DNA of 33,342 nt, taken from positions 1-33,342 of the forward strand of contig JAJDXK010000122.1 in the NCBI GenBank assembly GCA_022823305.1, written 5' to 3'. Source of the stretch: Alphaproteobacteria bacterium (GTDB taxonomy: Bacteria > Pseudomonadota > Alphaproteobacteria > UBA828). Shown one piece after another: positions 18,855 to 27,558 of the stretch. The translations under genes and the position numbers were made by a program. How positions within the stretch are numbered: the stretch's first letter is position 1; the number at the start of each line of letters is the position of its first letter. The notes beneath the pieces were generated by a model. That model searched no databases. It was given only the letters and a program-made list of their open reading frames with translations, and was not told where the DNA came from.

Positions 18855-19700
18855 TCAGTTGCGCAGCAGCTCGTTGATCGAGGTCTTGGCCCGGGTGCCC
18901 GCGTCCACCCGCTTGACGATCACCGCGCAGTAGAGGCTGGGGCCGGGGGAGCCGTCCGCCAGCGGCTTGCCGGGGAGCGAGCCCGGCACCACCACCGAAT
19001 ACGACGGGATGCGTCCGCGGTGGATCTCGCCGCTCTCGCGGTCGATCACCCGGGTCGATGCACCCACGTAGACGCCCATCGCCAGCACCGCGCCCTGCTC
19101 GACGATGACGCCCTCGGCCACCTCGCTGCGGGCGCCGACGAAGCAGTCGTCCTCGATGATAACCGGGTTCGCCTGCAGCGGCTCCAGCACGCCGCCGATG
19201 CCGGCGCCGCCGGAGATGTGGCAGTTCCTGCCGATCTGCGCGCAGCTGCCCACCGTGGCCCAGGTGTCGACCATGGTGCCGCTGTCGACGTAGGCGCCGA
19301 TGTTGACGAAGGAGGGCATCAGCACCACGCCGGGCGCGACGTAGGCCGAGCGGCGCACGATGGCGCCCGGTACGGCGCGGAATCCCGCCTCGCGGAAGCG
19401 CGCCTCGTCCCAGCCCGCGAACTTGGACGGCACCTTGTCGTACCAGGACGTGGCCGTGCCCGGCCCGCCCGGGATCGTCTCCATGTCCTGCAGGCGGAAG
19501 GAGAGCAGCACCGCCTTCTTGAGCCACTGGTTGACGATCCAGCTGCCGTCCCGCTTCTCCGCGACGCGGGCCCCGCCGGAATCGAGCAGGGCGAGCGCGG
19601 TATTCACCGCGTCCGCGGCGGCCTCGCCCGTCGCGGGCGTCAGCGTCTCGCGCTCCTCCCAGGCGGCCTCCACCGCGCGCTCGAGCTCTCTCCTGCTCAC
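18855..19700 (-). CDS. dapD: Tetrahydrodipicolinate N-succinyltransferase
   Basis: A 281-residue left-handed beta-helix acyltransferase that succinylates tetrahydrodipicolinate in the succinylase branch of lysine synthesis. The N-terminal helical domain contains [17 protein letters not shown]. The middle carries hexapeptide repeats ([54 protein letters not shown]), and the C terminus [18 protein letters not shown] is typical. The frame extends upstream, but GTG 19700 has GGGGAGGAG before it and gives the normal length. It is 14 bases downstream of the pyrimidine nucleotidase gene and 18 upstream of dapE. Confidence 0.95.
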   Translation of the reverse strand: MSRRELERAVEAAWEERETLTPATGEAAADAVNTALALLDSGGARVAEKRDGSWIVNQWLKKAVLLSFRLQDMETIPGGPGTATSWYDKVPSKFAGWDEARFREAGFRAVPGAIVRRSAYVAPGVVLMPSFVNIGAYVDSGTMVDTWATVGSCAQIGRNCHISGGAGIGGVLEPLQANPVIIEDDCFVGARSEVAEGVIVEQGAVLAMGVYVGASTRVIDRESGEIHRGRIPSYSVVVPGSLPGKPLADGSPGPSLYCAVIVKRVDAGTRAKTSINELLRN

Positions 19701-19714
19701 CGGCTCCTCCCCTG

Positions 19715-20446
19715 CTATCTGCTGTCGCTGCTGCCGTCGCCGTCCGCCGGACCCGAGAGCAGGGCGGCGAGCCAGTCTGCGAGATCGTCGGTCACGTAGT
19801 CGGGCGTGATCTCGCCCGAGCCGGCCGACGCCCAGGCGCTCTCGTTGCGCACCCACACCGTGGCCATGCCGAGCGCAGCGGCCGGCGCCAGGTTGCGCAG
19901 GATGTCCTCGAACAGGATGGCGCGGGCGGGATCCACCGCGTGCACGTCGGTCAGTCGCTCGTAGGCCTCGGGGAAGGGCTTGGGCACCCAGTCGGCCGCC
20001 TGGATGTCGTAGATCTCGCTGAAGTGGTGACCGATGCCGAGCCGCGCCATGACCCGCTCGGCGTAGGGCGCATCGGCGTTGGTGAAGACCAGCTTGCGGC
20101 CGGGCAGCCGCCCCAGCGCTGCCTCCAGCGCGTCGCTCGGCCCGATCGGCGAGAGGTCGATGTCGTGTACGTATTCGAGGAAGGGGGCCGGGTCCATGTC
20201 GTGCTTGAGCATGAGGCCGCGCAGCGTGGTGCCGTATTCGCGAAAGTAGCTCTTCTGCAGCCGCCTCGCCTCGGTCCGGTCGACGTCGAGCACGCTGGCG
20301 ATATAGGCGCCGATGCGCTGGCTCACCTGGTCGAAGAGGTGCGAGCTCGACGGGTAGAGGGTGTTGTCGAGGTCGAAAATCCAGGTTTCGATGTGGGCGA
20401 GGTCCGCGCCGGTCGGCGCACCCCGGGCACCGGCGCTCAGTTGCAT
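19715..20446 (-). CDS. HAD-type pyrimidine 5'-nucleotidase
   Basis: A 243-residue HAD hydrolase of the Sdt1/pyrimidine 5'-nucleotidase subgroup. Motif I is [11 protein letters not shown] with the catalytic aspartates, motif II is KLVFTNAD, the motif III lysine is in [10 protein letters not shown], and motif IV is [10 protein letters not shown]. The subgroup dephosphorylates pyrimidine nucleoside monophosphates and related phosphates, probably in overflow or house-cleaning. An adjacent position to dapD is a recurring arrangement in alphaproteobacteria (from general knowledge). The ATG at 20446 overlaps the end of the pentapeptide-repeat gene by ten bases, suggesting translational coupling. Confidence 0.9.
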   Translation of the reverse strand: MQLSAGARGAPTGADLAHIETWIFDLDNTLYPSSSHLFDQVSQRIGAYIASVLDVDRTEARRLQKSYFREYGTTLRGLMLKHDMDPAPFLEYVHDIDLSPIGPSDALEAALGRLPGRKLVFTNADAPYAERVMARLGIGHHFSEIYDIQAADWVPKPFPEAYERLTDVHAVDPARAILFEDILRNLAPAAALGMATVWVRNESAWASAGSGEITPDYVTDDLADWLAALLSGPADGDGSSDSR

Positions 20447-20955
20447 TGGCCGTTGGAGCCCTCCGCGCACACCTTGTTGCCGTCGACCCAGGTCGCGCCG
20501 CTGAGGTCGGCCTTGAGGAAGTCGGTGCCGTCGAGCCGGGCGCCGGTGAAGTCGGCGCCGCGCAGGTCGGCGCGGAAGAAGCGGGCGCGGCGAAGGTCGG
20601 CGCCCTCGAACACGGCGCGGCGCAGGTCGGACTTGGTGAAGTCGGTGCCGATCAGGCGCGCGCCGTGCCAGCGCGTCTCGACCAGCACCGAATCGGTGAA
20701 CTTGGCGCGCCGCCCGTCGGCGCCGGAGAAGTCGGCCCGCGAGAGGTCGGAGCGCGCGAAGAAGCCGTCGCGCAACGTGGCGCCGGCCAGGTCCACGTCC
20801 ACGAACTGGCGGTTGTCGAGGAGGCAGCGCCGCCAGTCGACTCCCGGCTGCGGCGTGTCGGTGCACGCGGCCTGGGCCGCGGGCGCCGCGAGCGCGAGCA
20901 GCAGCCCGATCAGCCCCGCCGCTACGGCGCACTCTCGTCTGATTCTCCCAGGCAC
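20437..20955 (-). CDS. Exported pentapeptide-repeat protein
   Basis: A 172-residue protein with a signal peptide (hydrophobic run [18 protein letters not shown], cleavage probably after AQA) and then about 20 tandem A(D/N)LXX-type pentapeptides. Examples are [40 protein letters not shown] and [17 protein letters not shown]. These stack into a right-handed quadrilateral beta helix. A short cysteine-bearing tail ([12 protein letters not shown]) follows; with the cysteines near the mature N terminus it may form disulfides in the periplasm. The start is GTG 20955. The function of this group is unknown; cytoplasmic relatives such as Qnr/MfpA mimic DNA, but export argues against that here. It is translationally coupled to the nucleotidase downstream. 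Confidence 0.85.
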   Translation of the reverse strand: MPGRIRRECAVAAGLIGLLLALAAPAAQAACTDTPQPGVDWRRCLLDNRQFVDVDLAGATLRDGFFARSDLSRADFSGADGRRAKFTDSVLVETRWHGARLIGTDFTKSDLRRAVFEGADLRRARFFRADLRGADFTGARLDGTDFLKADLSGATWVDGNKVCAEGSNGQCN

Positions 20956-20981
20956 TGCTCAGATGTTTCCCGATACGCCGC

Positions 20982-21206
20982 TCAGTCGCTCTCCGGGCGC
21001 GGCCCGCCGCCGCCCTGCGGCTCGTCATGCGTGCGATCGATACGCTTGCCGTCCAGCGCAGTCTCGGCGTGCGCAGCCTCGGCCTGCGTCACCTGCCGCT
21101 CTCGCTTGGTGCGCCCCGCGCGCGCCCGCTTTGCCGCACTCCGCCGTGCCTTCTCCGCCCGCTCACGCCTCTTGCGAAATTGGTTGAGGTTGACGATATC
21201 GCCCAT
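20982..21206 (-). CDS. DUF4169 family small protein
   Basis: A 74-residue, highly charged protein starting MGDIVNLNQFRKRRERAEKA, the hallmark of the DUF4169 family found widely in alphaproteobacteria. The middle is an Arg/Lys/Ala-rich helix, probably coiled-coil, and the region LDGKRIDR is also conserved. The C-terminal tail is Gly/Pro-rich and probably disordered. An ATG two codons upstream (21212) is an alternative start. It leads the minus-strand run pentapeptide protein, nucleotidase, dapD, dapE, with 26 bases to the next gene. The function is unknown. Confidence 0.82.
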   Translation of the reverse strand: MGDIVNLNQFRKRRERAEKARRSAAKRARAGRTKRERQVTQAEAAHAETALDGKRIDRTHDEPQGGGGPRPESD

Positions 21207-21390
21207 GACCATAGGCCTTTCGGTGCACCGACTAACGTGGTCTAAGGAACGCGGGGCCTCCCATCCGATCCGACCCGGCCGATCGACAAGCAAGCCTAGA
21301 CGAAATGAATCGGGCTGTTAACCGGTGTCGACCGGGCCGCGCCCGCGCGGGCAGGGCGCCGGACTACCCCGCCCGGAGGCAGGGCCGGCG

Positions 21391-24300
21391 GTGAAATTCC
21401 TATACGGATTCCTCGCCTTCCTGGCCCTCGTCGTCGCCGCCCTCTTCCTGGTGCCGCCGGCCCTCGACTGGGAGCAGTTCAGACCGGAGATCACCGAGCA
21501 GCTCGAGTCCGCCACCGGACGCACACTGGAGATCGAGGGGGCGATCGAGGTCTCCATCCTGCCTGCGCCCACCATGACGGTGACGGACCTGCGCATCGCC
21601 GGCGCCCCGGGCGCGGCGTCGCCCGACCTGGTGCGGGTCGAATCGCTCGACCTCGCGCTCGCGCTGGGCCCGCTGCTCGGCGGCGAGATCGCGGTCACCA
21701 GCCTGGAACTGGTAGAGCCCGTGTTCGAGCTGCAGCGCCTCGCGGACGGCCGCCCTAGCTGGCTGGTCGAGGACGCGGGCACGCCGTCGGCCGAGGTGGC
21801 CGCCGCGGCAGACGCCGAGGGGGACGGCCTCGCGCTCGCCCGGATCGATTCCGCGACCATCAGGAACGGGGTGATCGTCTATCGCCATGCGGACGGCCGA
21901 CCGCCGGAGCGTATCGAGGCGATCGACGCCTCGCTCTCCGCCCGCTCGCTCGACGGGCCGTTCCGCGCGGACGGGGCGTTCACGGTGCGCGGCCGCACCG
22001 TCGCGTTCCAGCTCGCGACCGGCACCATCGACGCGGAGCGCGTCATGCCGGTGTCGCTCGACGCGAAGGTCGGCGGCGAGCGCGGCAGCGCGCTCTTCGA
22101 AGGCAGCGTGCGCGGCATCGACGGGACGCCCTCGTTCGAGGGCACCATGCGGCTCCAGGCGGCCGACCTGGGCATCCTGCTGGATGCGCTCGCCATCGAC
22201 CGCGGCGCACTGCCCGCGCAACCGCTCGCCGGCGCCTTCTCGGCCAAGGGTGCGCTGAGCGCGAGCCTTGACGCGCTCGCCGGGCGCGAGCTCCAGATCA
22301 GGCTGGGCGAGAGCCAGGCGAGCGGCAGGCTTTCCTGGCAGGGCGGCGAACGGCCCTCCCTGGACGCGGACGTCGAGCTCAACCGGATCGACCTCGACCA
22401 GTACCTGCCGTCCGCAGACAACAGGGAGGACGAGGCGCAGGCAGCAGGCGGGAGCGATGGCGGGCCGGCGGGCGCCACGGACACCGCGGCTCTTCTGCAG
22501 ACGATCCCGCAAGAGATCCGCGAGGCGATCCCCGGCGACATCGCGGCGAAGGTGGATTTCCGGATCGGCACCCTCACCTGGCGCGAGGGAGTCATTCGCC
22601 AGGCCAGGGCGCAGCTCTCGCTCGACGACGGCGTATTGAACGTCCGGCAGGCCTCGGCGCTGCTGCCGGGCGGCGCCGACGCGAGGCTCGCCGGCCGGCT
22701 GACGAAGGACGGCAGCGGCCCCTGGCTCGCCAGCGTGGCCGAGATCGAGGCGAACGACCTGCGCGCCGTCCTCTCCTGGCTCGCCATGGATACCGGCGCC
22801 GTGCCGGCGGACCGGCTGCGCCATCTCAGCGCGAGCGCCGACATCGCCGCTCGTGGCGAGCGGCTCTCGGCATCCAACCTCGACATCAGGATCGACACCA
22901 CGCGGATCGCCGGCAGGGCCGCCCTCGAGATCGCCGCGCGGCCGCGTCTTTCCGCAACGCTCCGGGTCGATGCCGTCAACCTCGACGCCTATCTCGAGGC
23001 CGCCGGCGCCGCGGCACCCGGGGCCGGGAGCGGCGAAGCCGCTGCGCAGGAAGCGCCGCCCGCCCGCGCGGGCGGCGGCGCGGACACGGCGCTTGCCGGG
23101 ATCGACGCCGACATCGTGCTCGCCGTCGACAGCCTGACCTACGACGGCGTGCGCCTCTCCGGGCTGGAGCTCGACGCGACGCTCGAGGACGAGGCGCTCA
23201 CCCTGCGCCGGGCGCAGGCGGCGGACGCGCTGGGCGCGCGCGTCGCGCTGACCGGGAGCGCCCGCTCGCTCTGGAGTGCACCGGCGGTCGACCTCATGGT
23301 CGAGGGCGAGGCCGAGTCACTCTCCGGCGTCACCGCGCTTCTCGATATCGACCCCGCGCTGCGCGCCGAGCCCTTCGGCGCGATCGCGCTGCAGGGCTCG
23401 CTCGAAGGAGGCGCCGACGCGCTCAGGGTCGATCTCGCCCTCGAAACCGCCAACGCCGAGGTGTCGCTGGCGGGCACCGTCGAGACGCCCTTCGGCACCC
23501 CTGCCGCCGCGCCGCTCCGGCTCGGGCTGCAGGCCGCGGACGCCGCCGCCCTCGCCCGTACCGCCGGCATCGTCCCCGTCGCCGCCGTCGAGCGCCTGGG
23601 CGCGCTGACGGTCGACGGCGAAATCCGCGGCGACCCCGATTCCCTCGCCATCGATCTCAGCGCCGAGACCGCAGGCGCTACGCTCGAGATCGAAGGCCGG
23701 ATCATGACCCCCCTCGACTCGCCCAGCTACAGCCTCACGGTCGGGGCCGAGCATCCCCGCGCCGAGGATCTGGTCGAGGCCGTGATCGGCGAGGTCCTGA
23801 CGAGCGCGGCGCTCGGCCCGCTCAGCATCGCCGGGACGGCTTCCGGAGGCTCGACCGCGGCCGACATCGCCGGCATCGACGCCGCCGTCGGCGAGAGCAG
23901 GATGACCGGCGGGGTGTTCCTGCGCCTCGACCAGAGCCCGCCCGAGATCATCGCCGACCTCCAGGCGGAGACGCTGGACCTCGCCTGGCTGGGCGGGGGC
24001 CTCGCGACGGCGGGAGACGGCACGGCCGCGGGTGGGCAGGACGACTATCTGGCGACGCTCGTCGAGGGCGCCGCGCCGGCGCCCGGGCGCTGGTCGAACG
24101 ATCCCATCGACTACGCTTTCCTCGACCGTCTCTCCGGCACGCTAGCGCTCGGCGCAGACGCCCTCGTCCTGGGCGACTGGCGCATCGAGCAGGCGGAGGT
24201 CGACCTCGCCCAAGCCGATGGGGCGCTCACGCTGCGTTCGCTGGAAGGCCAGTTTTTCGACGGCGCGCTGGCGGCCGACGGCGACTTCGCCGGCGGGCCG

Positions 24301-25488
24301 ATGCCGGCGGGGCGGGTGGCCTTCCGGCTCGCCGATGCGGACATGACCGCGCTGGTGCGCGCCCTCGCGGGCGCCGATGCGGTCTCCGGCCGGGCCACCG
24401 TCGAGGGCGATCTCGCCCTGCAGGGGCAGTCGGTGCGGGCGCTGATCGGCTCCCTCGCCGGCCGTGTATCGATCGCCGCGCGCGAGGGCGCCGTGGAGGA
24501 CGTGGACCTGCCGGCGATCAGCCGCCAGATCGGCGCGCTCGCCACGCTCGACACGCTGGCCGACGTTCCCGGTTTCGTCGGTGCGACGGAGCGCAGCCTC
24601 TCCCAGGGCCGCACGGCGATCCACTCCCTCGACGGCGCCATCGTGCTGGATGAGGGCGAGGCCCGCATCGAGACGTTTGCCATCGTCGCGGACGGCGCGG
24701 TCGGAGACGTCGAAGGCTTCGCCGACCTGCCCGCCTGGCAGGTCGATCTCACGGCGCTCTTCCGCCTCACGGACCATGCGGACGCGCCGCCGGTCGGCGT
24801 GCGGCTCGAAGGGCCCATCGACGGGCCCGCGCGCCACTACCTGATCGAGGAGATGCAGACCCATCTGGTCCAGCTCGGGCTCCTCTCGCTGGCCCGCGCG
24901 CAGGAGATGCCCACGATCACCCTCCGCAAGGGCGCGAAGGCGGAGGAAGGAACCGAGCTGGACACGATGCTGCGCAAGGTCTTCGGCGACCCGGAGGCGG
25001 CGGACGCGCCTGCGCAGGCGCAGGAAGGCGATGCAGCCGAGGTCGCGGACGAGGCAACGGGACAATCGCGAGCAGGCGAGACGGACGACGAGGAGAAACC
25101 CGCCACGCCGGCGCCCGTCGAACCCCCTGCTGCGCCGCTCAAGACGGAAGAGACAGAGCCGGCGGAGGTAGCGGACGGGGCCGCGCCGGCAGACGAGGCC
25201 GGGCAGGTCGAAAGGGAAACGGAGGCGCCGCTCGCAGTGGAGGCCGAGGCGGCGCCGGATGCCGCGCGGGCGGACGATGCCGCAAGCGCCGGTGGGGCGG
25301 AGGAACCGGGGGGCTCGGAGCCGACACAAGAGGCAACGGAGACGGAAGCGGCAGACGGCCAAGGAGAGGGCGCCGCGCCGCCGCCGGCCGATGCCCCTGC
25401 CCCCCGGCCCCCACCGGCGCCGGAGCGCGACCGGGGCGCCGATCTGCAGGACCTCGTCGACGACGTGTTGAAGGCGCTCGAGGAATAG
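21391..25488 (+). CDS. Large AsmA-family envelope protein
   Basis: About 1365 residues. Near the N terminus is one membrane anchor (FLYGFLAFLALVVAALFLV), then the AsmA start PPALDWEQFRPEITEQLE and ATGRTLEIEGAIEVSILP. The long middle consists of repeated beta-rich segments of the AsmA/TamB/Mdm31 type (for example ALFEGSVRG, VEGDLALQG, IRGDPDSLAIDLSAET), and the C-terminal AsmA_2 region is marked by GRVSIAAREGAVEDVDL. Members are thought to span the periplasm and move phospholipid or help outer-membrane assembly. The last 180 or so residues are an Ala/Glu/Pro-rich, low-complexity tail ending in a short helix (DLQDLVDDVLKALEE). GTG 21391 has GGAGG upstream; GTG 21325 would add 22 residues. Confidence 0.87.
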   Translation: MKFLYGFLAFLALVVAALFLVPPALDWEQFRPEITEQLESATGRTLEIEGAIEVSILPAPTMTVTDLRIAGAPGAASPDLVRVESLDLALALGPLLGGEIAVTSLELVEPVFELQRLADGRPSWLVEDAGTPSAEVAAAADAEGDGLALARIDSATIRNGVIVYRHADGRPPERIEAIDASLSARSLDGPFRADGAFTVRGRTVAFQLATGTIDAERVMPVSLDAKVGGERGSALFEGSVRGIDGTPSFEGTMRLQAADLGILLDALAIDRGALPAQPLAGAFSAKGALSASLDALAGRELQIRLGESQASGRLSWQGGERPSLDADVELNRIDLDQYLPSADNREDEAQAAGGSDGGPAGATDTAALLQTIPQEIREAIPGDIAAKVDFRIGTLTWREGVIRQARAQLSLDDGVLNVRQASALLPGGADARLAGRLTKDGSGPWLASVAEIEANDLRAVLSWLAMDTGAVPADRLRHLSASADIAARGERLSASNLDIRIDTTRIAGRAALEIAARPRLSATLRVDAVNLDAYLEAAGAAAPGAGSGEAAAQEAPPARAGGGADTALAGIDADIVLAVDSLTYDGVRLSGLELDATLEDEALTLRRAQAADALGARVALTGSARSLWSAPAVDLMVEGEAESLSGVTALLDIDPALRAEPFGAIALQGSLEGGADALRVDLALETANAEVSLAGTVETPFGTPAAAPLRLGLQAADAAALARTAGIVPVAAVERLGALTVDGEIRGDPDSLAIDLSAETAGATLEIEGRIMTPLDSPSYSLTVGAEHPRAEDLVEAVIGEVLTSAALGPLSIAGTASGGSTAADIAGIDAAVGESRMTGGVFLRLDQSPPEIIADLQAETLDLAWLGGGLATAGDGTAAGGQDDYLATLVEGAAPAPGRWSNDPIDYAFLDRLSGTLALGADALVLGDWRIEQAEVDLAQADGALTLRSLEGQFFDGALAADGDFAGGPMPAGRVAFRLADADMTALVRALAGADAVSGRATVEGDLALQGQSVRALIGSLAGRVSIAAREGAVEDVDLPAISRQIGALATLDTLADVPGFVGATERSLSQGRTAIHSLDGAIVLDEGEARIETFAIVADGAVGDVEGFADLPAWQVDLTALFRLTDHADAPPVGVRLEGPIDGPARHYLIEEMQTHLVQLGLLSLARAQEMPTITLRKGAKAEEGTELDTMLRKVFGDPEAADAPAQAQEGDAAEVADEATGQSRAGETDDEEKPATPAPVEPPAAPLKTEETEPAEVADGAAPADEAGQVERETEAPLAVEAEAAPDAARADDAASAGGAEEPGGSEPTQEATETEAADGQGEGAAPPPADAPAPRPPPAPERDRGADLQDLVDDVLKALEE

Positions 25489-25500
25489 CGGTCGGAGGGA

Positions 25501-25531
25501 GGGCCGGCGCCCCGCCGGGGAGCGCCGGCCC
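25501..25531. terminator. Strong bidirectional stem-loop between convergent genes
   Basis: GGGCCGGCGC (25501-25510) pairs with GCGCCGGCCC (25522-25531). A further three C-G pairs inside give a 13-pair stem with one bulged A and a GCCG loop. It sits in the 51-base gap between the AsmA stop and the end of the protease gene, serving both. No T-run follows on either strand, as is common in very GC-rich genomes. Confidence 0.6.
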
Positions 25532-25539
25532 GCCTTCGC

Positions 25540-27051
25540 TTACGAGGTGGCGAAGGGGAGTGCGATGAAGCGCTCGCTCCCGTCGCGGCTCATGAGCAGC
25601 AGGACGGCCTCGCGCCCGTCCTCCCTGGCCGCGTCGATGCGCTCGTCCACCTCGGCGATCGAGCCGACCGGCTCGTTGCCGACGGTGACGATCGTATCGC
25701 CGGGGCGGACGCCCTTGCGCGCAGCCGCGCTGCCCGGCGCCATCTCGGCGACCATCACCGAGCCCGTATCGGCGCCCTTCTCGGCCGCCGGATCGACGTT
25801 CTCGAGGCGGAGGCCGAAAGTATCGAGCCGGCCGGCCTCATCCGCCTCGGATGCCTGCAGGCTCGCCTCCACCTGCGGCGCCGCGTTGGCGATCGCCGCG
25901 GTGAGCTCGACGGGCTCGCCGTCGCGCCAGACCGTGAGCGTGGCGGAGGTCCCCGCGTCGATGGCGGCGATCAGGCGGGTGAGCGCGCGCACGTCATCCA
26001 CCGGCGCCTGGTCCACGGCGACGATGACATCGCCGGGCTCCAGCCCCGCGGCGGCGGCCGGGCTCTCCGGCTGCACGCGGGCGATGATGGCACCCTCGGT
26101 GCCCTCCATCCCCAGGCTCGCCGCGATGTCCTGGGTCACGGGCTGGATGTGGACGCCGAGCCAGCCGCGCATGACCTGGCCGTGGGCCCTGAGATCGTCG
26201 ATGACGGCCATGGCCGTGGCGGCGGGGACGGCGAAGCCGATGCCGACGTTGCCGCCGCTCGGCGAGACGATCGAGGTGTTCACGCCGATGACCTCGCCCT
26301 GCAGGTTGACCGTGGGGCCGCCCGAGTTGCCGCTGTTGATCGGCGCGTCGATCTGCAGGTGGTCCTGGTAGGGGTTCTGGCCGGTTCCACGTCCGCGCGC
26401 GGAGACGATGCCGAAGGTCGCGGTCTTGCCCACGCCGAAGGGGTTGCCGATGGCGACCACCCAGTCGCCGACCCGGGTGCCGTCGGCATCCGAGAAGCGC
26501 ACGGTGGGCAGCGTCCCGTCGCTCTCCACCTCGAGCAGCGCGAGGTCGGTCCTGGCATCGCCGCCTATGACCGTGGCGTCGAGCCGGGTGCCGTCGTCGA
26601 GGATGACGGTCACGGTCTCGGCACCGGCGACCACGTGATTGCTGGTCACGATGTGACCGTCGGCGTCGACGATGAAGCCCGAGCCCATGCCGCCGCGCGG
26701 CATCCTGGGGCCGGGCCCGAAGTCCGGCCCGCGGCCGAAGCGCTCGAAGAAGTCCTCGCCGAAGAAGCGCTTGAAGTGCTCGGGCAGCTCGGAGCCGCGC
26801 CATTGCCGGGCGGACGAGGCGGGCCGGGCCTTGTGCGTGACCTCGATGGAGACGACCGCCGGGCTCACCGCCTCCACCACGCCGGCGAGGCTCGGCATCG
26901 CGAAGACCTGTTCGACCGACTGCGGCGGCGTGACCGCCGTCGCCGACTTGAGCGAGCCGGCCAGGCCGCCGCCGGCCGCCGCGATCATGCCGAGGCCCGC
27001 CAGGGTCCCGACGATGATCATCCGTTTGCGCTTGTGTGAAGGCGTGCTCAT
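25540..27051 (-). CDS. Do-like periplasmic serine protease (DegP/HtrA family)
   Basis: A 503-residue trypsin-like protease/chaperone with an N-terminal membrane anchor or signal (about residues 11-33). The catalytic triad is His139 (TSNHVV), Asp169 (ARTDLALLEV) and Ser243 (NSGNSGGP). Two PDZ domains follow, about 285-380 (QPESPAAAAGLEPGDVIVAV) and 410-500 (APGSAAARKGVRPGDTIVTV). The loop before the protease core is Phe/Arg-rich (KRFFGEDFFERFGRGPDF), typical of alphaproteobacterial Do proteases. It would degrade or refold damaged envelope proteins. ATG 27051 has AGAGGA upstream. It is convergent with the AsmA gene and divergent from DUF1499. Confidence 0.95.
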   Translation of the reverse strand: MSTPSHKRKRMIIVGTLAGLGMIAAAGGGLAGSLKSATAVTPPQSVEQVFAMPSLAGVVEAVSPAVVSIEVTHKARPASSARQWRGSELPEHFKRFFGEDFFERFGRGPDFGPGPRMPRGGMGSGFIVDADGHIVTSNHVVAGAETVTVILDDGTRLDATVIGGDARTDLALLEVESDGTLPTVRFSDADGTRVGDWVVAIGNPFGVGKTATFGIVSARGRGTGQNPYQDHLQIDAPINSGNSGGPTVNLQGEVIGVNTSIVSPSGGNVGIGFAVPAATAMAVIDDLRAHGQVMRGWLGVHIQPVTQDIAASLGMEGTEGAIIARVQPESPAAAAGLEPGDVIVAVDQAPVDDVRALTRLIAAIDAGTSATLTVWRDGEPVELTAAIANAAPQVEASLQASEADEAGRLDTFGLRLENVDPAAEKGADTGSVMVAEMAPGSAAARKGVRPGDTIVTVGNEPVGSIAEVDERIDAAREDGREAVLLLMSRDGSERFIALPFATS

Positions 27052-27180
27052 CGTTTCCTCTCTCGCCGTTGGTGGTCCGCGCGTCATCTATGGCGCCCGA
27101 CGCCTGTCACCACGATGGACGGGCCATTAATTCTTCGTCATGATTCGATACCGCCGCGCAGCAGAAAGCCCCCGTCGGCG

Positions 27181-27543
27181 ATGAGCGAAGAACTCGCACC
27201 CTGTCCGCTCCGACCCATTTGCGTCTGCAGCCGGGCCGAAGCCCTGCCCTGGCACCGCGTGGAGCCCTTCGCCGTCTCGGGCGACCCGGCGGCGGCCTTC
27301 GCCCGGCTGAAGGACGTGGTGGAAGGGATGGAGCGGACGGAGATCGTCGCCGCGACCGACGACTATCTGCACGCCGCCTGCCGCACACGGCTTGGATTCG
27401 TCGACGATCTCGAGTGCAGACTCTCTCCGGCGGAGGGAGTCATCCACGTCCGCTCCGCGTCGCGCGCCTTCTATGCCGCTTACGATTCGGGCGTGAACAG
27501 GAAGCGCGTCGAGAGGATCCGCCGGGCGCTTCGGGAAGCGTAG
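27181..27543 (+). CDS. DUF1499 family protein
   Basis: A 120-residue protein of the DUF1499 family. It has the opening PCPLRPICVCSRAEA (CPxxPNCVxS-like, with Ile for Asn), the central pair DYLHAACRTRLGFVDDLE and the typical end VIHVRSASRAFYAAYDSGVNRKRVERIR. Many homologues have a membrane or lipoprotein N terminus; this one has none, so it is probably soluble. ATG 27181 is taken as the start, since upstream codons carry no family sequence. Function unknown; it converges with the two-component kinase gene, 15 bases away. Confidence 0.85.
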   Translation: MSEELAPCPLRPICVCSRAEALPWHRVEPFAVSGDPAAAFARLKDVVEGMERTEIVAATDDYLHAACRTRLGFVDDLECRLSPAEGVIHVRSASRAFYAAYDSGVNRKRVERIRRALREA

Positions 27544-27558
27544 GTGGCGCGCGGCGGC

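Noticed and set aside
17136..19799. 887-codon plus-strand open frame across dapE and dapD
   Set aside because: It is antisense to dapE, dapD and the antitoxin, with Arg/Ala/His-rich composition and no motif.
25000..25488. Frameshift or chimaeric end of the AsmA gene
   Set aside because: The Ala/Glu/Pro-rich tail keeps one frame, ends in a plausible helix and stops cleanly before a strong hairpin, so a genuine low-complexity tail is simpler.
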